In this document: positions 27,441-35,422 of the stretch, in pieces
Layout: each line of letters begins with the position of its first letter
Numbering within the stretch: position 1 is the first letter of the stretch
Assembly (NCBI RefSeq): GCF_025949665.1
Contig: NZ_JAPDFT010000001.1
Location: 2,914,001-2,978,000, forward strand
Length of the DNA stretch: 64,000 bases
From: Chryseobacterium viscerum
GTDB lineage: Bacteria > Bacteroidota > Bacteroidia > Flavobacteriales > Weeksellaceae
Reading direction: 5' to 3'
The notes under the pieces: model-generated
The model's input: the letters and a program-made list of their open reading frames with translations, nothing else
The model's database searches: none
What the model was told of the DNA's origin: nothing
Translations under genes and position numbers: made by a program

Positions 27441-28868
27441 TTAAGAGAATTGTTTTAGGGAAAGCTCTTCTTTATATCCGAACATTCCGCGCTCTTTAAT
27501 CATTTCTGCTACACCTTCAGGAACCTGAGTTTCCCAGCCTTTCACACAACATGCTATTTTTCTCAATATTTCTCTTGAATAGATTTCCAGAAACTCCGGA
27601 TTATAGTTCGTAATATCTACAATACGATTGTTGTGTTTGAAATATTTATATAGTTCTTTCAGGTTTTCTTCTACTTTCAGGTTTGAAGAATCCAGCAACT
27701 GATGCGTTTCAGGATCTTTATAAGGATACAGATATACTCTCATCCCGTTTCTGAAAAATTTTCCGAACGCTTCAAGGATTCCGCCAGACATATTTTTATA
27801 GTATTTCTCGTCAAATACCATCAACAGGTTATTTACTCCCATTGCTACTCCAATATCCCCGCTTGTATAAGATGCAAAATAATCAATCAGTCTGTAGTAT
27901 TCAGAGAAATTGGAGATAATAACAGTGTATCCCAGTTTAGCAAGAATATCAACCCTGTCAAGGAAATCTCTTTCATCAATATCTCCGTCTGCTCTCAAAT
28001 TGGAAATGGTGATCTCGATAAGAACTTCTGTTTCTTCATGGGTACAGATAGCATCTTTGAAAAACATATCCATCCCATTTTTAAGCATATCAATGTTTAC
28101 TTTCGTTACTGGTCTGAAGCTTCCTCTTACCGCGAAAATATTTTTCTTGTACAATACATCTGCCGGAAGCATATTGCTGCCCTGAGAATTGAAAATCACG
28201 GCATCGGTCATTCCATTTTTAACCAACTGAAGAGACATCAGCCTGTTGTCAACATAAGCAAAAGCAGGCCCGCTGAAATCAATCATATCAATTTCCAGGT
28301 TGTCTTTTGCAATATCATCGTATAAGGATTCTACTAAAGTTCTTGGATTGTCAAAATAATTGAAAGCCCCGAAAATAAGATTTACCCCCAGATTTCCTAA
28401 GGTTTCCTGCTGAAGGGTAGCATCATTTTCTTTGAATTTTACGTGAATCACGATTTCATTGTAATCTTCATTTTCTTTAGTCTGAAAACGAATTCCCACC
28501 CAGCCGTGGCCTTTTACCGTTTTGTCAAAATTGATGGTTGTTACCGTATTGGCATAAGAAAAGAATTTTCTGTCGGGATTATTATCTCTTGAAATTCTCT
28601 CTTCAATCAAAGCTACTTCATACCGAAGCATTTTGCGAAGCCTGTTCTGGGTAACGTACCTGTTTTTTACTTCCTTTCCGTAGATGGCATCACTAAAATC
28701 TTTGTCATAAGCAGACATCGCCTTAGCAATCGTACCGGAAGCTCCCCCTGCTCTAAAAAAGTGGCGAACAGTCTCCTGCCCTGCTCCAATTTCTGCGAAA
28801 GTACCATAAATAGTAGGATCTAGATTAATTGTTAATGCTTTTTGTTTAGGAGTTAGTTTCTGATACAT
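27441..28868 (-). CDS. Conserved flavobacterial protein of unknown function
   Basis: 475 residues, soluble, no signal peptide. Notable conserved-looking blocks are LDPTIYGTFAEIGAGQETVRHFFRAGGASGTIAKAMSAYDKDFSDAIYG (about 17-65), HVKFKENDATLQQETLGNLGVNLIFGAF, and a C-terminal segment around NYNPEFLEIYSREILRKIACCVKGWETQVPEG. I do not recognise a catalytic motif. Database names given to relatives are, to my memory, inconsistent, so none is used. It heads a two-gene operon with the fRMsr-like gene and is divergent from the MBL hydrolase with 54 bp between starts. Confidence 0.8.
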   Translation of the reverse strand: MYQKLTPKQKALTINLDPTIYGTFAEIGAGQETVRHFFRAGGASGTIAKAMSAYDKDFSDAIYGKEVKNRYVTQNRLRKMLRYEVALIEERISRDNNPDRKFFSYANTVTTINFDKTVKGHGWVGIRFQTKENEDYNEIVIHVKFKENDATLQQETLGNLGVNLIFGAFNYFDNPRTLVESLYDDIAKDNLEIDMIDFSGPAFAYVDNRLMSLQLVKNGMTDAVIFNSQGSNMLPADVLYKKNIFAVRGSFRPVTKVNIDMLKNGMDMFFKDAICTHEETEVLIEITISNLRADGDIDERDFLDRVDILAKLGYTVIISNFSEYYRLIDYFASYTSGDIGVAMGVNNLLMVFDEKYYKNMSGGILEAFGKFFRNGMRVYLYPYKDPETHQLLDSSNLKVEENLKELYKYFKHNNRIVDITNYNPEFLEIYSREILRKIACCVKGWETQVPEGVAEMIKERGMFGYKEELSLKQFS

Positions 28869-28922
28869 TAGGACATGAAATTTTTTGTAAATTTACCAAA
28901 ATTAAACCAACCTCAAAACAAA

Positions 28923-29690
28923 ATGAAGTTGAAATTTTTAGGAACCGGTACTTCACAAGGTGTACCCGTTATAGGCTGTACATGTGAAGTGTGTACTTCT
29001 GAAAATCCCAAAGACAATCGTTTGCGTTCTTCCGTGATGGTTACTACGGAAGAAAATAAAAAAATACTGATCGACTGCGGTCCGGATTTCAGACAGCAAA
29101 TGCTTACCAACCACGAACATACCGTAGATATTGCGTTGATAACTCATGAACATAATGACCATGTAATCGGGCTTGATGATATGCGGCCATTGATTTTTAA
29201 GAGTGGAAAAGATGTTCCTCTTTACTGCTACTCAAGAGTTGCTCATGAAATAAAAAACAGATTTCCTTATGCTTTTGCTGATGTAAGATATCCCGGAGCA
29301 CCCGCTTTTGAACTTCATGAAATTGAAAATAAACCTTTCCAGGTACTTGATACGGAAATCACTCCTGTAGAAGTGATTCACTATAAAATCACTGTCTTCG
29401 GATACAAATTTAAAAACCTGGCCTACATTACAGATGCCGGATTCATTTCTGAAACAGAAAAGGAAAAACTGAAGAATCTGGATGTGCTGATCTTAAACTG
29501 TATCAGAAAATTTGACCCCCATCCTGCCCATTTTATTCTTCCGGATGTTATCAAACTATTTGAAGAGCTAAAACCAAAGAAATTATTTTTAACACACATC
29601 AGTCATCATTTAGGACTGCATGATACTGAAGATAAGCAGCTTCCACCCGGAATGCACCTTGCCTACGATGGTTTGGAACTCAACTTTTAA
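28923..29690 (+). CDS. MBL-fold metal-dependent hydrolase (PhnP-like)
   Basis: 255 residues. LKFLGTGTSQGVPVIGCTCEVC begins the fold; the zinc motif is THEHNDHVIGLDD (HxHxDH), with further ligands in VEVIHYKIT and THISHHLGLHD. The N-terminal cysteine pair and overall layout resemble PhnP-type phosphodiesterases, which hydrolyse cyclic phosphate esters; the actual substrate is unknown. I start at the ATG at 28923 because the upstream ATG at 28875 lies in the divergent promoter gap and precedes the conserved first strand by 16 residues. Confidence 0.88.
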   Translation: MKLKFLGTGTSQGVPVIGCTCEVCTSENPKDNRLRSSVMVTTEENKKILIDCGPDFRQQMLTNHEHTVDIALITHEHNDHVIGLDDMRPLIFKSGKDVPLYCYSRVAHEIKNRFPYAFADVRYPGAPAFELHEIENKPFQVLDTEITPVEVIHYKITVFGYKFKNLAYITDAGFISETEKEKLKNLDVLILNCIRKFDPHPAHFILPDVIKLFEELKPKKLFLTHISHHLGLHDTEDKQLPPGMHLAYDGLELNF

Positions 29691-29711
29691 AAATTTTTCT
29701 TCAAAAAGCTT

Positions 29712-29740
29712 TTGAACATTGAAAAAAGTTCCTATATTTG
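29712..29740 (+). promoter_or_regulatory. tRNA-Leu promoter
   Basis: TTG at 29712-29714, 18-bp spacer, TATATTTG at 29733-29740: the best consensus match in the window. Start of transcription near 29745, about 40 bases before the mature tRNA. Confidence 0.65.
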
Positions 29741-29783
29741 CACACCAATTTGAAACAAACATCATGTTTGCAGTAAACATCAA

Positions 29784-29863
29784 GCCCAGGTGGCGGAATT
29801 GGTAGACGCGCTGGTCTCAAACACCAGTTCTTAGGAGTACCGGTTCGATCCCGGTCCTGGGTA
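29784..29863 (+). tRNA. tRNA-Leu (anticodon CAA)
   Basis: Acceptor stem GCCCAGG/CCTGGGT with discriminator A. The D arm contains TGGCGGAATTGGTAGACGC, and the anticodon stem CTGGT/ACCAG holds loop CTCAAAC with anticodon CAA at 29818-29820. A long variable arm, as in class II tRNAs, and the T arm CCGGTTCGATCCCGG follow. CCA is not encoded. It reads UUG leucine codons. Confidence 0.97.
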
Positions 29864-29864
29864 C

Positions 29865-29902
29865 AAAAAACCTCTGAAATCATTTGATTTTCAGAGGTTT
29901 TT
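29865..29902 (+). terminator. Terminator after tRNA-Leu
   Basis: ACCTCTGAAATCA-TTT-GATTTTCAGAGGT hairpin followed by five T. Confidence 0.85.
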
Positions 29903-30082
29903 AATTTTAAGGGTAGCCAAAAGGAAAACCTTTTACACTCCTCTATTCTTTTCGTAATTAATAATTCTTCAATTCTATCAATCACAAGTTCATACAATAA
30001 CCAGATTTATTAATAAAAGTTAAGAGTAACATTATTTTTTCACGGCTTCGTATTTTACTTTACTTTTGCGGAAAATATTTTT

Positions 30083-31153
30083 ATGAAGATAAGATTTGAG
30101 TTTCTTGACGGGATCAGAGGAATTTCAGCATTATGGGTCGTTTTGTATCATTCTTTATTATTTAATGGCTATTCTACCGCTCACGATATTAAATGGTCTA
30201 ATGACCTTATTCTACACTTTATACAAAAATCTACATCAATTGGTCATTTAGCAGTATCTATATTTATCGTTCTTTCCGGTTTTTGTCTTGCCATTCCGGT
30301 AGTTAACAATAACATGGAAATCAAAGGAGGGTTCAAAAGATACATTAGCAGAAGAGCTAAAAGATTAATCCCGCCATATTATGTTGCTTTATTATTATCA
30401 GGATTAATGATCTTATTGTTCCCTTTATTACAAACAGCACAAAATACAGCCTGGGATAGTAAAATACCTGTCACTTTGGGGTCGGTTATCAGCCATATCG
30501 GGTTAGTTCATAATTTAGATTCTTCATGGATTTATAAGATCAATGGAGCTCATTGGTCCATAGCTACAGAATGGCAGATTTATTGGCTTTTTCCTCTCAT
30601 GCTTATATTTTGGAAAAGAATTAATATGTATGTATCATTTATTCTATTCGTTATATTGGCATTATTGCTAAAAAAGCTGATTCCGATGGCGAAACCTGAA
30701 TTTATAATTCTATTTTTCATGGGAGTTATATGTTGCTATCTATCATTTAAAAGAGCAACAATCAATAAATTTTTAATTCCGTCAGCGGTAACTCTTTTCA
30801 TAGGAAGTTTAGTAGTATTCGCGTTGTTAGATATTAACGGTTTTTTAATGATATTGATTACAGGGGTAACTTTCTCTTTTTTACTGTATGCATTAGTCAC
30901 TTATAAAAAATTAACAGGAAAAACAATTGTGATTCTGGAAAACAAGCCATTAGAATTTTTAGGAAAAATATCTTACAGTTTATATCTTATACACGGTCCG
31001 TTCCTTGCATTAATAAACCTTTATTTATTAAAAAACTTTGAACTCACAAACGATGCCCGGCAATGGGTTATCTTTGGATTTATTTTCATTTTTATAATCC
31101 CTGTAACAACTATTTTTTATCATCTGGTTGAAAAGAGATTTCTAAATAAGTAA
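30083..31153 (+). CDS. Acyltransferase family 3 membrane protein (OafA/YrhL type)
   Basis: 356 residues with about ten transmembrane helices. The start RFEFLDGIRGISALWVVLYHSLLF has the family's LDGxRGxxALxVxxxH pattern with the probable catalytic His. VSIFIVLSGFCLAIPV and YISRRAKRLIPPYY are the next conserved blocks, and ISYSLYLIHGPF lies near the end. Members move acyl groups onto cell-surface sugars. No polysaccharide cluster is adjacent, so the acceptor is unknown. TACTTTTG at 30061-30068 may be its -7 box. Monocistronic. Confidence 0.9.
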   Translation: MKIRFEFLDGIRGISALWVVLYHSLLFNGYSTAHDIKWSNDLILHFIQKSTSIGHLAVSIFIVLSGFCLAIPVVNNNMEIKGGFKRYISRRAKRLIPPYYVALLLSGLMILLFPLLQTAQNTAWDSKIPVTLGSVISHIGLVHNLDSSWIYKINGAHWSIATEWQIYWLFPLMLIFWKRINMYVSFILFVILALLLKKLIPMAKPEFIILFFMGVICCYLSFKRATINKFLIPSAVTLFIGSLVVFALLDINGFLMILITGVTFSFLLYALVTYKKLTGKTIVILENKPLEFLGKISYSLYLIHGPFLALINLYLLKNFELTNDARQWVIFGFIFIFIIPVTTIFYHLVEKRFLNK

Positions 31154-31175
31154 TAATTATCTTCAATTAAATAAT

Positions 31176-31213
31176 ACAAAAGACCATCTGCGTTTTGCAG
31201 ATGGTCTTTTGTA
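31176..31213. terminator. Strong bidirectional terminator
   Basis: TACAAAAGACCATCTGC-GTTTT-GCAGATGGTCTTTTGTA, perfect 17-bp stem between the convergent acyltransferase and VIT genes. Confidence 0.9.
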
Positions 31214-31233
31214 TAGCTCAGACAGAAATATTT

Positions 31234-31983
31234 TTACGCTACATTGACTCCGAAAATGTGTCCTACAAATGCTGTAATTCCCATTGCAACGGTTCCCCAG
31301 AAACAAATCCTTAATACCGCCACTTTAATGCTGGAACCTCCCGCTCTTGCAGAGATTGCTCCCAAAAGCATTAAAAATATAATTGAAAATCCGTATTGAA
31401 AATATACCATTTGCTTAAGAGGTGCCAAAAGAGAAACGCTAAACGGCAATAAAGCACCCACTGCAAAAGAACTGAATGAAGCCATCGCGGCCTGCAGTGG
31501 TTTCGCCTGTGTTATTTCATTAATGCCTAATTCATCACGGGCGTGTGCTCCCAATGCATCATGTTCTGTAAGTTCAATGGCTACCTGCATCGCTGTTTCT
31601 TTGGTACAGCCACGTTGTTCATACACTTTGGCAAGTTCCCTAAGTTCTATTTCAGGCATTTGTTCAAGTTCACGTTTTTCACGAAGTAAATCTGCTTTCT
31701 CCGTATCTTCCTGTGAACTCACGGAAACATATTCTCCCGCTGCCATAGACATAGCCCCGGCAATCATACCCGCCAGCGCCGCAAGAATAATGATATGCCG
31801 GTCTGGTTCAGCAGCGGCAACCCCGATGACAATACTTGTAGTGGATAACAAGCCGTCATTCGCTCCCAATACGGCTGCCCGAAGCCAGCCTACCCTGTTT
31901 ACATAATGTTTTTCCAACTGATGATGCATAGCTTTTTGTTTTGGTGGTACGTTAAAGTTACCAAATGTTTCATCAAGAATCAT
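31234..31983 (-). CDS. VIT1/CCC1 family iron/manganese transporter
   Basis: 249 residues. The family is known to move Fe2+ or Mn2+ out of the cytosol. WLRAAVLGANDGLLSTTSIVIGVAAA is the first helix signature; MIAGAMSMAAGEYVSVSSQEDTEKADLLREKREL is helix 2 plus the metal-binding loop start, followed by a glutamate-rich cytoplasmic loop (about 95-155). SFSSFAVGALLPF and two further helices complete the fold. The N-terminal HHQLEKHYVNRVG segment is common in bacterial members. Confidence 0.92.
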   Translation of the reverse strand: MILDETFGNFNVPPKQKAMHHQLEKHYVNRVGWLRAAVLGANDGLLSTTSIVIGVAAAEPDRHIIILAALAGMIAGAMSMAAGEYVSVSSQEDTEKADLLREKRELEQMPEIELRELAKVYEQRGCTKETAMQVAIELTEHDALGAHARDELGINEITQAKPLQAAMASFSSFAVGALLPFSVSLLAPLKQMVYFQYGFSIIFLMLLGAISARAGGSSIKVAVLRICFWGTVAMGITAFVGHIFGVNVA

Positions 31984-32147
31984 TTTAAATTATGTTCATT
32001 CTTATCACAGGTAACGACCTATTCTCCTTAGAAATATAATTTTATCTCTTGTACGAAATCCATCCATAGCATTCTGAAAATCAAATTGAAAAATCCAGGA
32101 ATACGGCCATTCAGTTCAGAAATTCCTAATTTCTTATCTTTGCAGGA

Positions 32148-32984
32148 ATGAATTTATTATATATCAACTGGGATGTCAATCCCGAAATCGTCAATATCTT
32201 AGGATTTCCTTTAAAATATTACGGACTCCTATTTCTTGCAGGACTTGTTTTATGTTTAAATATTTTAAAACGTATTTATAAAAAAGAAGGCCTTAGTTCG
32301 CAGGCTCATGAAGCTTTATTCTCTTATGCATTGATAGGAATTCTATTGGGTGCCAGACTGGGACATTGTCTTTTTTATGATTTCGATTATTATTCCCAGC
32401 ACCCGCTTGAAATATTGCTGCCGATTCAGAAAGGAGTGGACGGAACTTACCACTTTACAGGATTTGCAGGACTTGCCAGCCATGGTGGTGGTATTGGGTT
32501 GGTGATCATGCTTCTTATCTATGCAAGAAAGTTTTCTATTCCATTCATGACGATTTTAGATGCTATAGCGATTGTACTTCCGTTGGGTGGTACTTTTATA
32601 AGGCTGGCCAATCTTATGAATTCTGAAATCATTGGAATTCCTACGGATGTTCCATGGGCTTTTATATTCCGTCAGGTAGATGATCTTCCGAGACACCCAG
32701 CCCAGCTTTATGAAGCTATTTCTTATTTTATTATTTTCCTTTCTGTGTATTTCATTTATAAGAAAAACATATTTAAAATCGGAAAAGGATTTTATTTCGG
32801 AATCAGTATTCTGTTGATTTTCATCATGAGAATTCTGATCGAGTTCATCAAGGTAGACCAGGTAGAATTTGAGCACGGAATGAGCCTGAATATGGGACAG
32901 CTGCTGAGTATTCCTTTTGTTCTTCTCGGTTTATTCTTTATCATCAAAAGTATATTGGAAAAAGGAAAGGTAAAAACCACTTAA
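32148..32984 (+). CDS. lgt: Prolipoprotein diacylglyceryl transferase
   Basis: 278 residues, about seven transmembrane helices. Lgt transfers diacylglycerol to the lipobox cysteine of prelipoproteins. Signatures are KYYGLLFLAGLVL, ILLGARLGHCLFYDF, the GLASHGGGIG motif with the essential His, and LGGTFIRLANLMNSEIIG with DLPRHPAQLYEA. A TATCTTTG at 32135-32142 lies only five bases before the ATG, so the message may be leaderless or the true promoter lies further up. Many proteins in the window carry lipoboxes that this enzyme would modify. Confidence 0.97.
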   Translation: MNLLYINWDVNPEIVNILGFPLKYYGLLFLAGLVLCLNILKRIYKKEGLSSQAHEALFSYALIGILLGARLGHCLFYDFDYYSQHPLEILLPIQKGVDGTYHFTGFAGLASHGGGIGLVIMLLIYARKFSIPFMTILDAIAIVLPLGGTFIRLANLMNSEIIGIPTDVPWAFIFRQVDDLPRHPAQLYEAISYFIIFLSVYFIYKKNIFKIGKGFYFGISILLIFIMRILIEFIKVDQVEFEHGMSLNMGQLLSIPFVLLGLFFIIKSILEKGKVKTT

Positions 32985-33005
32985 TTTCCTGATTTCTTCT
33001 ACAAT

Positions 33006-33046
33006 AAAAACTCACTGAAAGCTGTTTTCAGTGAGTTTATTTTTTA
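33006..33046. terminator. Terminator between lgt and the SDR gene
   Basis: AACTCACTGAAA-GCTG-TTTTCAGTGAGTT stem followed by T-rich sequence; usable from both sides. Confidence 0.82.
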
Positions 33047-33062
33047 TGGATTATCTGATAGA

Positions 33063-33818
33063 TTATCTGGTTGTATATCCTCCGTTAGCAAAAATGGTCT
33101 GCCCGGTAATCCACCAGCCTTCTGTTACCAGAAATTCTACCAGCGGAGCAATATCTTTAATATCTGTAAGCCCTCCCAATGCTGATGCTGATTTATGGTA
33201 AGCCACAGCATCATCAGTTTCCTGTCCATAGAAGAAAGGAGTATCCATTGGTCCAGGTGCTACAGCAGTTACCGAAATTCCTCTTGCTCCGAATTCTTTG
33301 GAAGCCGCTCTTGTAAAATGCTCTACCGGTGCTTTTGCTCCTGCATAAGTAGAATACAGACCTGTATAAGCAGCCAGCAATGAAGTAACAATAGTACAGA
33401 TTTTTCCCTGATCGTTCAGCTTTTTACCAGCTTCCTGCAAAAAGAAGTAAGCTGATTTTGAGTTGACATTAAACATGGTATCATATTCTTCTTCTGTAGT
33501 TTCAGCAAATGGCTTTTTAAGTACCATTCCTACAGTATTAATCGCAATATCAATCCCTCCGAAACGGGAAATTGCTTCATCAAAGAATTTTGTAATATTA
33601 TCTACTTTGGTAAGATCTCCCTGAAACAAAAATGCTTCTGCTCCTAATGCCTGTACCTCAGCAAGTGTTTTTTCGCTATCTGCTTTTGAGCTTTCACTGT
33701 TGTAATGTATTGCCAGTTTTGCGCCTTTCGCTGCAAAATCTCTACTTAAAAGTCCTCCCAGGTTTTTTCCCCCTCCGGCAATTAAAACAACTTTTCCTTT
33801 TACATTTTGTGTTGACAT
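33063..33818 (-). CDS. Short-chain dehydrogenase/reductase
   Basis: 251 residues, classical SDR. The cofactor motif is VLIAGGGKNLGGLLSRDFA (Gly-rich, residues 11-29), with NTVG at about 89-92. The catalytic set is Ser in TIVTSLLAAYTGLYSTYAGAKAPVEHF: the usual Tyr-x-x-x-Lys is present as YAGAK. A C-terminal WITGQTIFANGGY follows. IHYNSESSKADSEKT suggests NADP preference. Substrate unknown. Divergent from a long intergenic region. Confidence 0.9.
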   Translation of the reverse strand: MSTQNVKGKVVLIAGGGKNLGGLLSRDFAAKGAKLAIHYNSESSKADSEKTLAEVQALGAEAFLFQGDLTKVDNITKFFDEAISRFGGIDIAINTVGMVLKKPFAETTEEEYDTMFNVNSKSAYFFLQEAGKKLNDQGKICTIVTSLLAAYTGLYSTYAGAKAPVEHFTRAASKEFGARGISVTAVAPGPMDTPFFYGQETDDAVAYHKSASALGGLTDIKDIAPLVEFLVTEGWWITGQTIFANGGYTTR

Positions 33819-34298
33819 TGATTTTATATTTAAATGTTAATGAAGCAAAGATGGATAATAAAAATGGCCTCAACATGGTGAAGTTTTCGGGAATTGTATT
33901 AAATTCAACAGGGTTATCAGCTGTTTTTCTGATTCTAATTTTAAAATAAGAGAGAAATATTTATATTTTTTATATAAACAATATTTTTTAATAGAGTACT
34001 ATTTACCAACCAGATATGACTTGATATAACCCTTTTACATTAAACAAAGCAATATAATTCACTATTACGCATCAATTTTAGGCATAACATTTGATGCTTT
34101 TCCAGCCATATTATACACCACTTCATTTTTATAATATATTTTTTTACAATCCTCAGTATTCTGGGGATTTTTTTTATGCCCTTGTTTTAGCTCTTATTAT
34201 CGTCTTACACTCAGACTATAAAGTATACCGACAGAGGTTCCGTAAAAACCATTTCTGATAATCAATCATTTAAAACCTGATAATTCATTTTATTGTTG
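33819..34298. other. Intergenic region without protein gene, containing an orphan terminator
   Basis: No coding sequence is seen. AATCCTCAG-TATT-CTGGGGATT with nine T (34148-34176) is a strong plus-strand intrinsic terminator, although no plus-strand gene precedes it for over 1 kb. A short untranslated transcript between about 33950 and 34175 is possible, but I see no clear promoter or known RNA fold. Confidence 0.4.
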
Positions 34299-34554
34299 TA
34301 TATTTGTACATTAAATAACCAAGTCAATACTTTGTTTTCTGTAACGACCTGAATATTTTTTATTCAGTCTTTGCTTTTTGAGCAGCCATATTTTAAACTT
34401 TTATTCTTCTACTAAGAACAATACTTGTCGGAATTTTAAAGCTCTGTATGATTGGGATAATCCAAAACAGAAAACATAGCCAGGCTTTATAGGGGTCTAA
34501 AACAGACCAGATTGAACCAATTAATTTATAGAAACTAAATACTAAAAATAATTT
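34299..34554 (+). promoter_or_regulatory. Probable promoter and long 5' leader of the cold-shock gene
   Basis: TATATTTG at 34299-34306 fits the -7 consensus, though no TTG stands at the ideal distance. A start near 34311 would give a leader of about 240 nt, long like the cold-responsive leaders of cspA-type genes. GACCTGAATATTTTTTATTCAGTC (34346-34369) can form a hairpin within it. Confidence 0.45.
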
Positions 34555-34977
34555 ATGGCAGATTCTTTTTCTAAAAAGGAAAATTTCAAGAAAAAAATTC
34601 AAAAGCAAAAAGAAAAAGCGCTAAGACGCGAAGAACGTAAAACTAACAACAACAAAGGAGCGGAGGATGTTTTCATGTATGTAGACGAATTCGGAAGATT
34701 AACTTCTACTCCACCTGAACAAAGACAGGAAGTGAACCTTGATGATATTCAACTGGGTGCTGCTCCTATTATTGAGGAAGATCCAAGAAAAACAGGAATT
34801 GTTACTTTCCTTAGTGAAAAAGGATATGGTTTCATCACTGAAGATAACTCTAAAGAAAATATCTTCTTCCACAACAACAACTGTGCAGAACCGGTAAAAA
34901 AAGGAAACAAAGTATCTTTTGAAAAAGAAAAGTCTCCTAAAGGATTCTCTGCTGTTGAAATTCATCTTGTTAAATAA
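34555..34977 (+). CDS. Cold-shock domain protein with basic N-terminal extension
   Basis: 140 residues. The C-terminal 65 residues are a cold-shock domain: KTGIVTFLSEKGYGFITEDNSKENIFFHNNNC holds RNP1 (KGYGFI) and RNP2 (IFFH), and it ends KGFSAVEIHL. The first 35 residues are a lysine/arginine-rich helix (KKENFKKKIQKQKEKALRREERK), followed by a linker with FMYVDEFGRLTSTPPE. This longer form is usual in Bacteroidota and probably adds nucleic-acid affinity. Monocistronic, with a strong terminator after it. Confidence 0.93.
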   Translation: MADSFSKKENFKKKIQKQKEKALRREERKTNNNKGAEDVFMYVDEFGRLTSTPPEQRQEVNLDDIQLGAAPIIEEDPRKTGIVTFLSEKGYGFITEDNSKENIFFHNNNCAEPVKKGNKVSFEKEKSPKGFSAVEIHLVK

Positions 34978-35031
34978 TACTTACGCATAAAACATTCTGC
35001 TATATACAGCTATGTTTTAAAAAATACAGAA

Positions 35032-35062
35032 AGAGACTGCCCTTTGGACAGTCTCTTTTTTT
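35032..35062 (+). terminator. Terminator of the cold-shock gene
   Basis: AGAGACTGcCC-TTT-GGaCAGTCTCT stem followed by T6-7. Confidence 0.85.
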
Positions 35063-35359
35063 AATCATATAAAATATCTCAACTTATTAAAGTTAGATTC
35101 TCACGCATACAAATGAGGTGACCATCTGTAAACTCAGGATCCCAACATTCAATTTTACACCATTGTCATTGACTACCTCGAATCTTTGATTTCTGACGAA
35201 AGAAGAATCTCATATAAAGCTTAGATTCTTCATTTCACTGCGTTAGTCATAATAATTAAGATAGCAGGATTAATGTAAAAATGTATATAATTACCATTAT
35301 TTGTCAGATGATAAATATCCTGGAATTATTTCAATACTGATTACGGAAATCCGTAGAAC
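35063..35359. other. Intergenic spacer, nothing recognised
   Basis: About 300 bases with no gene, promoter match or repeat shared with other parts of the window. Only an imperfect AGAATCT/AGATTCT inverted repeat near 35205-35230 stands out. Confidence 0.4.
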
Positions 35360-35398
35360 AGGATAAAAAATAAAAGAAGCTGCCTAAAAGACAGCTTC
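35360..35398 (-). terminator. Terminator of the RND efflux operon
   Basis: Minus strand GAAGCTGTCTTTTAGGCAGCTTC followed by TTTTATTTTTT, 25 bases after the outer-membrane factor stop. Confidence 0.82.
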
Positions 35399-35422
35399 CT
35401 TCATCGTAAAAAAAAGTAAAAA

